DNA of 64,000 bases from Streptosporangium canum. GTDB lineage: Bacteria; Actinomycetota; Actinomycetes; Streptosporangiales; Streptosporangiaceae. The number at the start of each line of letters is the position of its first letter. Within the stretch, counting starts at the first letter, position 1. Location of the stretch: NCBI RefSeq assembly GCF_900113865.1, contig NZ_FOQY01000005.1:59388-123387 (forward strand), written 5' to 3'. The position numbers and the translations under genes were made by a program. This document shows positions 34,772 to 43,652 of this stretch, piece after piece. The notes below the pieces were generated by a model. That model worked only from the letters and a program-made list of their open reading frames with translations, did not search any database and had not been told where the DNA came from.

Positions 34772-35482
34772 ATGGGTGACGGTGAGACGGCGCGGGTGCT
34801 GGTCGTGGACGACGAGCCCGCGCTCAGGGAGGCGCTGCAGAGCAGCCTGGAGTACGAGGGGTACCGGGTGGGCCTGGCCTCGGACGGGCTGGGCGCGCTG
34901 GAGATCCTGGAGCGCGAGCCGTACGAGCTGGTCCTGCTCGATGTGATGATGCCCCGGCTCGACGGGCTGACCACCTGCCGCAGGCTCCGGGCCGCCGGCA
35001 ACCACGTGCCGGTGCTCATGCTCACCGCCCGCGACGCCGTGGGCGACCGGGTGTCGGGGCTGGACGCGGGGGCCGACGACTACCTGGTCAAACCGTTCGA
35101 GCTGGACGAGCTGCTGGCCAGGGTCAGGGCGCTGCTGCGGCGCAGCGCCCTGACCGCGCCCGCCGCGGCCGACGGCGGCGGCGTGCTCCGCTACGGCGAC
35201 CTGCGGATGGACACCGCCAGCCGCGAGGTCACCCGCGCGGGCGAGCCGCTGGGGCTGACCAGGACCGAATACCTGCTGCTGGAGCTGTTGATGGTGCACC
35301 CCCGCCAGGTGCTCACCCGCGAGCAGATCCTCAGCGAGGTGTGGGGCTTCGACTTCGAGCCGTCCTCCAACTCGCTCGACGTCTACGTCATGTATCTGCG
35401 CCGCAAGACCGAGGCCGCCGGGCGGCCCCGGCTGATCCACACCGTCCGGGGCGTCGGCTACGTGCTGCGGAGCTCCCCTTGA
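34772..35482 (+). CDS. OmpR/PhoB family response regulator
   Basis: The 236-residue protein has a receiver domain (acidic pair in VVDDEP, phosphoacceptor Asp57 in VLLDVMMP, Lys in DYLVKPFE). An OmpR-type winged helix follows ([28 protein letters not shown] and [14 protein letters not shown]). It is translationally coupled to the histidine kinase by a TTGA overlap. Half-site pairs in front of itself and of the downstream glycosyltransferase operon suggest that it activates both. Confidence 0.94.
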   Translation: MGDGETARVLVVDDEPALREALQSSLEYEGYRVGLASDGLGALEILEREPYELVLLDVMMPRLDGLTTCRRLRAAGNHVPVLMLTARDAVGDRVSGLDAGADDYLVKPFELDELLARVRALLRRSALTAPAAADGGGVLRYGDLRMDTASREVTRAGEPLGLTRTEYLLLELLMVHPRQVLTREQILSEVWGFDFEPSSNSLDVYVMYLRRKTEAAGRPRLIHTVRGVGYVLRSSP

Positions 35483-36873
35483 GGGGGCGCCGCTCCCTGC
35501 GTTCCCGGCTCACGGCCCTGATCACGGTGGCGGTGGCCCTCGCCATCGCGGCCTGCGCCGGGACGTGCTGGCTGATCGTCCGCGACGAGCTCTACGACCA
35601 GGTGGACCGGACGCTCCAGGGCCACCCGAGGGGAGGGCCGCCCGGGGAGGGGCCGCCGAAGGAGCGGGACCTGTCCCGGGTCCTGGAGCTGTGCGCGGCC
35701 GGGCGGACGTCCCCGGCCGGCGGCGACGAGCTGCGCCCCTTCCTGTCCCTGGTGCAGGTGGTCTACCTGGACGGCCGGCAGTGCGTGCTCGGCCCGACGG
35801 CGGTCGTGGTGACCAGATCCGACAGGGCGGTGGCGGCGGGCGGTCCCGGTGCCGCCGAGCTGCGCAACGGCGTCACCGACGAGGGCGAACCGGTGCGGGT
35901 GCGGACCGCGAACGTCGCGCCCGGCGTCGCGATGATGGAGGCACGGTCGCTGACCCAGACCGAGTCGACGCTGACCTGGCTGGCCGGGATCCTGTCGGGG
36001 GTCGCCGCGCTCGGTGTCCTGGGTGCGGCCCTGGCGGGCCTGCTCATCTCCCGTACGGCGCTGCGCCCGGTCGGCCGCCTGACCGAGGCGGTGGAGCACG
36101 TCGCCAGGACCGAGGACCTGGCCACCAGGATCCCGGTCGAGGGCACCGACGAGATCGCCAGGCTCGGCGCCTCCTTCAACGCGATGACCAGCGCGCTGGC
36201 CGGGTCCCGGGAGCGCCAGCGGCGGCTGATCGCCGACGCGGGGCACGAGCTGCGCACCCCGCTCACCAGCCTGCGCACCAACATCGACCTGCTGCTGCGC
36301 AGCGAGAACACCGGCCGCCCGCTCGCCCCGGACCCCAAGCGCAGACTGCTGGGCAACCTCAAGGCCCAGTTCGAGGAGATGTCCACGCTGGTCGGGGACC
36401 TGCTCCAGCTCTCCCGCTCGGAGGACGAGCACGAGCCGTACGTCGAGGTGGCCTTCCACGACGTGGTCGAGTCGGCCGTGCGCCGGGCCCGGCTCCGCGC
36501 CCCCGAGACCCCGATGGAGGTCGGCCTCGGATCCTGGTACGTCCACGGGGATCAGGCCGCGCTGGAACGGGCGGTGGTGAACCTCCTGGACAACGCGGTG
36601 AAGTTCTCCGCGGGCCCGGTGGCCGTACGGCTGCGCGACGGTGAGCTGACCGTCCGGGACCGGGGGCCGGGCATCCCGCAGGACGAGCTGCCGTACGTGT
36701 TCGACCGCTTCTGGCGGTCCTCCTCCGCCCGGAGCATGCCCGGTTCCGGGCTGGGACTGGCCATCGTGGCGCAGGCCGTACGGGACGCCGGGGGAGAGGT
36801 CGCCCTGGAGAACGCCGTGGGCGGCGGGACCCTGGCCAGGATGCGCCTGCCGGGCTCCCCCCATCGGAGCTGA
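35479..36873 (+). CDS. sensor histidine kinase
   Basis: I place the start at TTG 35479, which overlaps the regulator stop (TTGA); no better start with family text lies near. The 464-residue protein has a first membrane helix (about 13-33), an extracytoplasmic sensor region (about 34-160) containing a Gly/Pro-rich [10 protein letters not shown] stretch, and a second helix near 170-195. A HAMP domain ([21 protein letters not shown]) follows, then the dimerisation helix with phospho-His256 in [14 protein letters not shown]. The ATPase has DNAVKFS, DRGPGIP and GSGLGLAI motifs. The signal is unknown. Confidence 0.9.
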   Translation: MRGRRSLRSRLTALITVAVALAIAACAGTCWLIVRDELYDQVDRTLQGHPRGGPPGEGPPKERDLSRVLELCAAGRTSPAGGDELRPFLSLVQVVYLDGRQCVLGPTAVVVTRSDRAVAAGGPGAAELRNGVTDEGEPVRVRTANVAPGVAMMEARSLTQTESTLTWLAGILSGVAALGVLGAALAGLLISRTALRPVGRLTEAVEHVARTEDLATRIPVEGTDEIARLGASFNAMTSALAGSRERQRRLIADAGHELRTPLTSLRTNIDLLLRSENTGRPLAPDPKRRLLGNLKAQFEEMSTLVGDLLQLSRSEDEHEPYVEVAFHDVVESAVRRARLRAPETPMEVGLGSWYVHGDQAALERAVVNLLDNAVKFSAGPVAVRLRDGELTVRDRGPGIPQDELPYVFDRFWRSSSARSMPGSGLGLAIVAQAVRDAGGEVALENAVGGGTLARMRLPGSPHRS

Positions 36874-36913
36874 GAAGATCACCCGAAATTCCCTTATATC
36901 TAGTCATTTCCAT

Positions 36914-36948
36914 GAGCCTCCGGCCATCCTGGAGGCTCTTCGGTTTTC
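36914..36948 (+). terminator. intrinsic terminator after the histidine kinase
   Basis: An 8-bp perfect stem (GAGCCTCC 36914-36921, GGAGGCTC 36931-36938) is followed by TTCGGTTTTC, a U-rich tail. It lies 40 bases after the kinase stop. Confidence 0.75.
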
Positions 36949-36969
36949 TCACCGGCCGTTAACGATCGC

Positions 36970-36989
36970 CTCAGGATCACTCAAGATCC
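36970..36989 (+). promoter_or_regulatory. candidate response-regulator repeats before the glycosyltransferase operon
   Basis: CTCAGGATCA and CTCAAGATCC are adjacent 10-bp direct repeats, about 55 bases before the glycosyltransferase start. One-helical-turn direct repeats are the usual OmpR/PhoB binding pattern, and the nearest regulator gene is 1.5 kb upstream. Confidence 0.5.
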
Positions 36990-37042
36990 CCCGGCGAGCC
37001 TGAGGGCATGAGACATCCGAGTCGTCACTCATGGGGGGAAGC

Positions 37043-38239
37043 GTGAAGCAGTTGACGGCACCGCCACGCACCCGGCTGGTCGAGATCGTGGTCCCCGTGT
37101 ACAACGAGCAGCGGGTGCTCGCCGAGAGCGTCCGCCGCCTCCACGCCTACCTCACCGGCACCTTCCCCTACGGCTTCCGCATCACGATCGCCGACAACGC
37201 CAGCACCGACGACACCTGGCGGATCGCCACCGACCTCGGCCGTGAGCTGTCCCACGTGCACGCCGTCCACCTGGACGCCAAGGGGCGGGGACGGGCGCTG
37301 CGCCGCGTCTGGTCCGAGAGCGACGCCGACGTGGTCAGCTACATGGACGTGGACCTGTCCACCGATCTGGACGCCTTCCTGCCGCTGGTGGCCCCGCTGC
37401 TGTCGGGCCACAGCGACCTGGCCATCGGCACCCGGCTGTCCAGGGGCGCCAACGTGGTCCGCGGGCCGAAGCGGGAGCTCATCTCGCGGTCCTACAACCT
37501 GCTGCTGCGCTCGGCGATGGGCGCCGGCTTCGCCGACGCCCAGTGCGGCTTCAAGGCCGCCCGCACCGAGATCGTCCAGGCGCTGCTCCCCGCGGTCGAG
37601 GACGAGGAGTGGTTCTTCGACACCGAGTTGCTGCTCCTCGCCGAGCGGCACGGCCTGCGCATCCACGAGGTGCCGGTCGACTGGGTGGACGACCCCGACA
37701 GCCGGGTGGACATCCTCAGGACGGCCACGGACGATCTGCGGGGGATGGCCAGGGTGGCGCGGAAGACCCTGTCGGGCGCGGCCCGGATCCCGGTGCCGCC
37801 ACGTGTCCAGAAGGCCCGGCTGCCCACCGGCATGGCCCGGCAGCTCCCCAGTTTCGCCGTCATCGGCGTGATCAGCACCCTGGCGCACCTGGCCCTGTTC
37901 GTCACCCTGCGGCTGGCGGTGCCCGCCGTGGTCGCCAACGGCCTGGCCCTGCTCATCACCGCCGTCGCCAACACCGCCGCCAACCGCCGCTTCACCTTCG
38001 GCGTCACCGGCCGCGCCGGAGCCCTCCGCCACCAGCTCGAAGGCGGCCTGGCCTTCCTCATCGGCCTCCTGCTCAGCACCGGCGGCCTGGCCCTGCTCGG
38101 CCACCTCGCCCCCGGGGCCTCCACCGGCGTCGAGCTCGCCGCGGTCGTCGCCGCCAACGCCCTCGCCACGCTGGTCCGCTTCCTCCTGCTGCGCGTCTGG
38201 GTCTTCAACCCCCGCCGCGCGAAGGAGGGCCTCCGATGA
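37043..38239 (+). CDS. GT2 dolichol-phosphate-mannose-synthase-like glycosyltransferase with GtrA domain
   Basis: From GTG 37043 (GGGGGAAG just upstream; ATG 37031 is an in-frame alternative) the product is 398 residues. The N-terminal GT2 domain has EIVVPVYNEQ, ADNASTDDT, the DXD-type YMDVDLSTD, and a QCGFKA motif. The C-terminal 130 residues hold four membrane helices of a GtrA domain (PSFAVIGVISTLAHLALF, NTAANRRFTFG). Such fusions make polyprenyl-phosphate sugars and carry them across the membrane. It overlaps the next gene by ATGA and probably supplies lipid-linked sugar to it. Confidence 0.88.
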   Translation: MKQLTAPPRTRLVEIVVPVYNEQRVLAESVRRLHAYLTGTFPYGFRITIADNASTDDTWRIATDLGRELSHVHAVHLDAKGRGRALRRVWSESDADVVSYMDVDLSTDLDAFLPLVAPLLSGHSDLAIGTRLSRGANVVRGPKRELISRSYNLLLRSAMGAGFADAQCGFKAARTEIVQALLPAVEDEEWFFDTELLLLAERHGLRIHEVPVDWVDDPDSRVDILRTATDDLRGMARVARKTLSGAARIPVPPRVQKARLPTGMARQLPSFAVIGVISTLAHLALFVTLRLAVPAVVANGLALLITAVANTAANRRFTFGVTGRAGALRHQLEGGLAFLIGLLLSTGGLALLGHLAPGASTGVELAAVVAANALATLVRFLLLRVWVFNPRRAKEGLR

Positions 38240-40305
38240 CCTCCCGCGTCCCCGGCCCATCCGTTCCCTCTCCCGCCGTACGGCGAGCGGTCCTCGGCGC
38301 GCCCGGCGACCCGCGCTGGGCGCGGCCCGGCCTGTGGGGGGTGCTCGCGCTGGCCGCGGTCCTCCACCTGTGGGCCCTCGGGCGCAACGGCTACGCCAAC
38401 GACTACTACTCCGCCGCGATCCTGTCGGGCACCCAGAGCTGGAAGGCCTTCTTCTTTGGCGCCCTGGACGCCGGGTCGTTCATCACCGTGGACAAGCCCC
38501 CGTTCGCGCTGTGGACGATGGGGCTGCCGGCGAGGATCTTCGGGTTCGGGACGTGGAGCATGCTCCTGCCCCAGGCCCTCGCGGGCGTCGCCGCCGTCGC
38601 CGTGGTCCACTCGGCCGTACGGCGGGCGCTGCCCGGCACGCCGGGCCACGCCGCGGGGCTGCTCGCGGCCCTGGTGATGACGCTGACCCCGATCACGGTC
38701 GCGATCAACCGGGACAACAATCCCGACACCGTCCTCGTCCTGCTGCTGGTCCTGGCCGCCTGGTTCTGCCAGGAGGCGATCCGCACCGGCCGGACGCGCA
38801 CGCTCGTCCTGTCGGCCGTCCTCGTCGGCCTGGCCTTCAACACCAAGATGCTCCAGGCCTATCTGGTGCTCCCGGCCTTCGCCCCGCTCTACCTGGCCAT
38901 GGCCCCCGGCCCGGTGCTCCGCCGCCTCGGCCGCCTGCTCGCGGCGGGCGTCGCGCTGGTGGTCTCCAGCGGCTGGTGGATGGTGATCGTGGACCTGTGG
39001 CCCGCGTCCAGCCGCCCCTACATCGGCGGCAGCACCGACAACTCCGTCTGGGACCTGGTCATCGGCTACAACGGCCTCGGCCGGATCTTCGGCGCCGGCG
39101 GTGGCGGGCGCGGCGGCTTCGGCGGGGGAGGGGGCGGTTTCGGCGGCGAGTCCGGGGCCGGGCGCCTGTTCAACGACGTCATGGCCGGGCAGATCTCCTG
39201 GCTGCTGCCCTTCGCCGCGATCGCCCTGGCCGCCGGACTGGTCCTGGCCGGTGGCCGTTCCCTGCGCGGTACCCGCGTCGCCCTGCTGCTGTGGGGCGGC
39301 TGGCTCGCGGTCCACTACGTGGTGTTCAGCTTCTCCAGCGGCACCTTCCACCCCTACTACTCCACCGCCATGGCGCCGGCCGTCGCCGCCCTGACCGGTC
39401 TCGGCGGGGTGCTGCTGTGGCAGGCCTACCGGCAGTCCCGGACGTGGTCGTGGACGCTGCCGGCCGGCGTCGCGGTCACCGGGGCGTGGGCCTTCGTGGT
39501 GCTCCGCCGTACCCCGGACTTCGTACCCTGGCTGGCCTGGACGGTGGCCGCGGTGACGGTGGCCGCGGTGGCCGGGCTGGTCCTGGCCCGGCTCGGCCGG
39601 CGCCTCAGGCGGCGGATCGCGGTGGTCGCCCTGCTCGCCGGGCTGGTCGCGGGCCTCGCCGGTCCCGCCGCCTACGCCCTGACCCCGCTCGGCTCGGCCG
39701 TCAACGGCACCAATCCCACCGCGGGGCCCGCCGGCAGCGGCGGCTTCGGCGGCATGCGGGGGCCGGGCGGCTTCCCGGGCAGGCTCTCCGAGGGGGCCTC
39801 GGCCGGCTTCCCCGAGGGGTTCCCCGGCGATCTCCCGCAGGGGCTCCCCGGCGACGGCCGTGAGGCGGGCACGCCCGGCGGCACCCGGCGGGACGGGCCG
39901 GTGGGCATGCCCGGCGGGATGCGGGGCGGTCCCGGCGGGGCCGTGGACCACAAGACGATCGAGTATCTGACGAAGAACCGGGGCGGCGCGACCTGGCTGG
40001 TGGCGGTGGGAAGCGCGCAGAGCGCCTCGTCGATCATCCTCTCCACCCGTCTGCCCGTCATCGCCATGGGCGGCTTCACCGGCAGCGACCCCGCCATGAC
40101 CGTGGACCGGCTCAAGGAGCTCGTCTCCTCCGGGCAGCTCAGGTATCTGATGCCGGGCGGCGGCCGGGGCGGCTTCGACGGTGGCGGCCCCGATGGTGGT
40201 GGCGGCTCCGAGGTGACCGCGTGGGCGCAGGCCAACTGCACCGCCGTCGCCCCCGCCGAGTACGGCGGCTCCGAGGAGGGCCAGTCCCTCTACCGCTGCG
40301 GCTGA
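38236..40305 (+). CDS. ArnT/PMT-like (GT39-type) membrane glycosyltransferase
   Basis: The 689-residue protein has a catalytic first loop (YANDYYSAAILSGTQSWKAF, then FITVDKPPFALW) and NRDNNPD, as in YkcB-like members of the PMT/ArnT superfamily. About 11-13 membrane helices follow. Unusual are two Gly-rich insertions: GGGRGGFGGGGGGFGG near 285-305, and a GM/GP/GF-rich run near 505-565 before a soluble C-terminal domain (VDHKTIEYLTKNRGGATWLVAVGS). It should transfer a sugar from a polyprenyl phosphate to an outer target; the substrate is unknown. It is coupled to the GtrA-type gene by ATGA. Confidence 0.85.
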   Translation: MTSRVPGPSVPSPAVRRAVLGAPGDPRWARPGLWGVLALAAVLHLWALGRNGYANDYYSAAILSGTQSWKAFFFGALDAGSFITVDKPPFALWTMGLPARIFGFGTWSMLLPQALAGVAAVAVVHSAVRRALPGTPGHAAGLLAALVMTLTPITVAINRDNNPDTVLVLLLVLAAWFCQEAIRTGRTRTLVLSAVLVGLAFNTKMLQAYLVLPAFAPLYLAMAPGPVLRRLGRLLAAGVALVVSSGWWMVIVDLWPASSRPYIGGSTDNSVWDLVIGYNGLGRIFGAGGGGRGGFGGGGGGFGGESGAGRLFNDVMAGQISWLLPFAAIALAAGLVLAGGRSLRGTRVALLLWGGWLAVHYVVFSFSSGTFHPYYSTAMAPAVAALTGLGGVLLWQAYRQSRTWSWTLPAGVAVTGAWAFVVLRRTPDFVPWLAWTVAAVTVAAVAGLVLARLGRRLRRRIAVVALLAGLVAGLAGPAAYALTPLGSAVNGTNPTAGPAGSGGFGGMRGPGGFPGRLSEGASAGFPEGFPGDLPQGLPGDGREAGTPGGTRRDGPVGMPGGMRGGPGGAVDHKTIEYLTKNRGGATWLVAVGSAQSASSIILSTRLPVIAMGGFTGSDPAMTVDRLKELVSSGQLRYLMPGGGRGGFDGGGPDGGGGSEVTAWAQANCTAVAPAEYGGSEEGQSLYRCG

Positions 40306-40332
40306 ACCCGGCCCCGCGGGGCTGAAGCCCAT

Positions 40333-40379
40333 CCCCGCAGGGCCGGGTGGAACCCACCTGGCCCTGCGGGGTTCCACCC
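40333..40379 (+). terminator. mutually exclusive hairpins after the glycosyltransferase operon
   Basis: Arm A (40333-40344, CCCCGCAGGGCC) pairs perfectly with 40360-40371. Arm B (40345-40355, GGGTGGAACCC) pairs perfectly with 40369-40379. The two right arms share three bases and the pairings cross, so only one can form fully, or a pseudoknot. By position this is the operon terminator, but the design resembles an attenuator ahead of the TetR gene. Confidence 0.5.
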
Positions 40380-40434
40380 AATCCGAAGGTCGCCGGACCG
40401 CGCCGGCGCGGTCTCACGGCTGTAGTCTTGCGCC

Positions 40435-41067
40435 GTGCAAAGCGGAGGGGCGCGCGGCAGCCGCGCAGACCAGGCCGACCAGCGTCGCGCGGAGCTGCTC
40501 GAAGCCACCAGGCGGGTCGTGCTCGAACGGGGGCTGGCCAGCACCCGCGTCGCCGACATCGCCAAGGCGACCAACGTGAGCGGCGGCCTGATCCACTATC
40601 ACTTCGCCACCAAGGACGATCTCATCACCGAGATGCTCCGCAGCACCAGCGAGTCGGAGGTCCAGCGGCTGAAGGAGATCGCCGCGGACCCGGGCACCGC
40701 CGTCGAGCGGCTGGATCGCGTCCTGCGCTTCTACATCCCGGCATCCCGGTCCGACCAGAGCTGGATCCTCTGGCTCGACGCCTGGGCCGTCGGGGTGCGC
40801 GAGGCGCACGTCCGGACCATCCTGCTGGAGCTGGAGGGCGCCTGGATCGAGATCCTCGCCGAGGTGATCGCGGGAGGCGTGAGCGGAGGCGAGTTCGTCT
40901 GCGACGACCCGCAGGGAGCGGCCGAGCGGATCGACGGCATGCTCGACGGCCTGGTGGTCCGCTACACCCTGCACGCCGGCAACATGTCCCGCGGCAGGCT
41001 CCTGCACCACGCCCGGGTCGCCGCCGCCCGCGAGGTCGGTCTCGACCCCGCGATCTTCCCCGCCTGA
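40435..41067 (+). CDS. TetR family transcriptional regulator
   Basis: The 210-residue protein has a TetR domain (RAELLEATRRVVLERGLASTRVADIAKATNVSGGLIHYHFATKDDLI) and a C-terminal domain of the BetI-like type. The start is GTG 40435. A TAGTCT box (40423-40428) ends six bases upstream and there is no ribosome site, so translation is probably leaderless. The neighbour in front ends with unusual alternative hairpins. The target genes are unclear. Confidence 0.87.
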   Translation: MQSGGARGSRADQADQRRAELLEATRRVVLERGLASTRVADIAKATNVSGGLIHYHFATKDDLITEMLRSTSESEVQRLKEIAADPGTAVERLDRVLRFYIPASRSDQSWILWLDAWAVGVREAHVRTILLELEGAWIEILAEVIAGGVSGGEFVCDDPQGAAERIDGMLDGLVVRYTLHAGNMSRGRLLHHARVAAAREVGLDPAIFPA

Positions 41068-41084
41068 GCCTCCCGCGGATCGGC

Positions 41085-41105
41085 CGGCTCCGGCCTGAGG
41101 AGCCG
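41085..41105 (+). terminator. short hairpin after TetR gene
   Basis: A perfect 7-bp stem (41085-41091 and 41099-41105) lies 18 bases after the TetR stop, with no T-tract. The following stretch to 41510 has no complete gene, only a transposase remnant. Confidence 0.45.
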
Positions 41106-41251
41106 TCTGGCCGCCCGCGGTCGTTGATCGCGACTCCGTGAAGGCGGGTGGCGCGAACTGCGCTATCGCGACCGCCCCAGGGATCCCCGCCAGCCGCTGC
41201 GCGAGCGAATCCCTGGTCAGGGCATTCGGCCGGGCCGGTGACGCTGGAGAC

Positions 41252-41359
41252 ATGGTTCATCGGGGAGAGCCCGCCGATCAGCAGTGGGAGATGATCAAGC
41301 CGCCCTTTCCGGCAGGCGGCTTGCCGGCCCGCCATAACAGTGCCGCCTTCACTGTGTGA
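41252..41359 (+). pseudogene. IS5-type transposase N-terminal remnant
   Basis: From the ATG at 41252 the frame reads MVHRGEPADQQWEMIKPPFP, the typical start of IS5-group transposases (RGELTDxQWExIxPLLP). It leaves family text after about 30 residues and stops at 41359. No DDE core, no second frame and no clear inverted repeats are present in 41068-41510. It is an old fragment left next to the surface-glycan genes, a hint of past rearrangement. Confidence 0.55.
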
Positions 41360-41510
41360 TCGACTGGCTGCGATAAGTTATGGATCATCGTTCGGAGGTC
41401 TTCCGACAACACGTCGCTCGGGCCCCGGCGTCGCGGAACGGCGGGCGTGACGGCTCACCGGACATCGCCACATCGCCGCGCACGGAGCACGGCACATGAC
41501 AGGAGACGCG

Positions 41511-42428
41511 ATGGACGACAGCTCTCTGCAGATCCGGCGGGGCGACAGGTTCGCCTTCGGCCGCAACTGGAACGCCTTCGTCGACCTCGTCGACGAAGGT
41601 CGCATCCACAGCGCGATCGGTTCGCTGCGAGCGGCCCTGGGCGTCGAGGACCTCGCCGGGCGCACCTTCGCCGACGTGGGCTGCGGCAGTGGCCTGTTCT
41701 CCCTCGCCGCGCATCGGCTGGGAGCGCGCGTGCACTCCTTCGACTTCGACGCCGAGGCGGTGGAATCCGCCGTGCGGCTGCGGCGTTCCTTCGCCCCCGA
41801 CGCCGCCTGGACGATCGAGCGGGGATCGATCCTGGACGGCGACTACCTCGCGCGGCTGGGGACCTTCGACGTGGTCTACGCCTGGGGGGTCCTCCACCAC
41901 ACCGGGGCCATGTGGAGGGCCTTCGACGCCGCCGTCGAGCTCGTCGCCCCCGGTGGGCTGCTGTTCGTCGCGCTCTACAACGATCAGGGGCGGCAGAGCC
42001 GGATCTGGACGGCCGTGAAGCGGCGTTACAACCGGTCGGGCCCGGCGGTCCGCGGCGCCCTGATCGCCGGCAGCTCGGCCTACATCTATCGGGCCTGGCC
42101 TCTGCTCGAAATCGGGAGGCTGCTCAGCGGCGGCCCTCGCCGTACGGTCACCCGGGCACGTGGGATGTCACGCTGGCATGACATGATCGACTGGGTGGGC
42201 GGCTATCCGTTCGAGGTCTCCAAGCCCGAGCAGGTCATCGCCCGCGCCCACGCGCGCGATCTCAGCCTCCTCCACCTCAAGACGTGCGGGGGCGGACTCG
42301 GCTGCAACGAGTACGTGCTCCGGCGGCCGGGCAGGTCAGTCGGCGCGCAGGAGCCCGCGGACCCGGCGGGTGATCTCGTGCACCTCGGCGGCCCCCGGGA
42401 TCAACCGCCGCAGGGGCATTCCCGCTGA
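41511..42428 (+). CDS. SAM-dependent methyltransferase
   Basis: The 305-residue product from ATG 41511 (AGGAG six bases upstream; ATG 41496 is in frame but lacks a site) is a class I methyltransferase. It has RTFADVGCGSGLFSLAAHRLGARVHSFDFD, FDVVYAWGVLHHTGAMW and APGGLLFVAL. The C-terminal part (MIDWVGGYPFEVSKPEQV) is typical of methyltransferases in sugar and lipopolysaccharide loci. Its last 31 codons overlap the 3' end of the convergent flippase gene by 93 bases. Family text ends near NEYVLRRPG, so the tail is probably an extension read through the neighbour. Confidence 0.85.
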   Translation: MDDSSLQIRRGDRFAFGRNWNAFVDLVDEGRIHSAIGSLRAALGVEDLAGRTFADVGCGSGLFSLAAHRLGARVHSFDFDAEAVESAVRLRRSFAPDAAWTIERGSILDGDYLARLGTFDVVYAWGVLHHTGAMWRAFDAAVELVAPGGLLFVALYNDQGRQSRIWTAVKRRYNRSGPAVRGALIAGSSAYIYRAWPLLEIGRLLSGGPRRTVTRARGMSRWHDMIDWVGGYPFEVSKPEQVIARAHARDLSLLHLKTCGGGLGCNEYVLRRPGRSVGAQEPADPAGDLVHLGGPRDQPPQGHSR

Positions 42429-43652
42429 GCGCGCGAACCAGATCACCTGGGTCGCGGCGAGCGCCGTGTAGGCGACCGTGGACGCCAGAGCGCACCCGGC
42501 GACGCCCATCCGGGGGATCAGCAGGATGTTCAGGGTGAGGTTCACCAGCAGTGCCGCGCCGTACATCAGCGAGGTGGCGATCGGCAGGTTGAGGCGGAGC
42601 AGGTAGGCCGCGGCCGGGCGCGCCGCGGCGGCGGCCGCCACACCCGGTGCGAGCACCAGCATCGGGGTGACGCATCCCCGGAAGGCCGGGCCGGTGGCGG
42701 CGATCACCAGGAACGGGCCCGCCAGGTAGAGCAGAGTGATCGACACTGTGGCGAGGACGACGGTGATCCGGATCGTCCGCGCCGTGTACGCCGCGGCCGT
42801 CTCCTGACTCGACTCCATCTGCCGGGGCAACGTGATCTGCACCACCGCGTCGGTCATGGCCCGCAGCAGCTCGGCCGGCGTCACCGCCATGGAGTAGATC
42901 CCCACCGCCGCCGGCGTGCTCATGGCGTTCAGGATCAGGACGTCGAGCCGGAGCAGCAGGAAGTGGCAGACAGAGCCCGGGTGGTAACGCAGCCCGCACG
43001 ACAGCGTGCGGCGGACCAGTCGCCGGTCGTACGGGCGGCGGACGGGCAGGGGCGGCAGCAGCAACAGGAGGTTCGTCACGGCGGAGACGGTCCAGATGAT
43101 CACCACCCACTCGACGGTGAGGCGCCCGAGAGACCCGAGAGCCACCAGCGCCGAGCATTGGAGGGCCGCCCCGGCCAGCGAGCCCCGGTTGACGACCCCG
43201 GTGCGGGCGTGCAGGACATGCACGTTGTTGACGTAGACGATCGCCATCATGACGGGCACCGCGGCCAGCCCCCAGACCACCGTGGAGCGGTCCGTGGCGG
43301 TACCGGGAAGGAACACGGCGGCGAACGCGGCCACGGCGGCCACCGTGCCCGCGGCGAGTCCCAGCCACAGGGCGTTCGCCGTGACCGCCGGCCGATTGCC
43401 CTCTTCCGCCCACAGAGTCGTCTGCGACTTCTCCACCGACAGGTTTCCCGCGGCCGTCGCCGTGGTCGCGATGGTGACGATCACCCAGTAGGCGCCGCGG
43501 TCGCCCGGTCCCAGAGCGCGGGCCACGATGACGCTGGTGAGGCCTCCGGCCACGACGAGTGTCAGGCGGGTCAGGAGCAGGTGGGCCAGGCGCGTGACGG
43601 TCGCGTCCCGTCCGCGCCCGGTCATGACGGGGGGAAGCGGCGGGGCGCTCAC
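42336..43652 (-). CDS. polysaccharide flippase (MATE/Wzx-like)
   Basis: I place the start at GTG 43652, which shares GTGA with the asparagine synthetase stop (43649-43651); a GTG at 43676 is an alternative. The product of about 438 residues has some 12-14 hydrophobic segments and the Wzx-like beginning LLLTRLTLVVAGGLTSVIVARALGPGDRGAYW. It should move a lipid-linked glycan across the membrane. It lies downstream of the GT4 and asnB genes in one operon and converges with the methyltransferase. Confidence 0.82.
   Translation of the reverse strand: MSAPPLPPVMTGRGRDATVTRLAHLLLTRLTLVVAGGLTSVIVARALGPGDRGAYWVIVTIATTATAAGNLSVEKSQTTLWAEEGNRPAVTANALWLGLAAGTVAAVAAFAAVFLPGTATDRSTVVWGLAAVPVMMAIVYVNNVHVLHARTGVVNRGSLAGAALQCSALVALGSLGRLTVEWVVIIWTVSAVTNLLLLLPPLPVRRPYDRRLVRRTLSCGLRYHPGSVCHFLLLRLDVLILNAMSTPAAVGIYSMAVTPAELLRAMTDAVVQITLPRQMESSQETAAAYTARTIRITVVLATVSITLLYLAGPFLVIAATGPAFRGCVTPMLVLAPGVAAAAAARPAAAYLLRLNLPIATSLMYGAALLVNLTLNILLIPRMGVAGCALASTVAYTALAATQVIWFARSAGMPLRRLIPGAAEVHEITRRVRGLLRAD

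Noticed and set aside
41138..41359. A 73-residue gene candidate
   Set aside because: Only the part from 41252 resembles anything (a transposase N-terminus); the first 38 residues look like random GC-rich coding.
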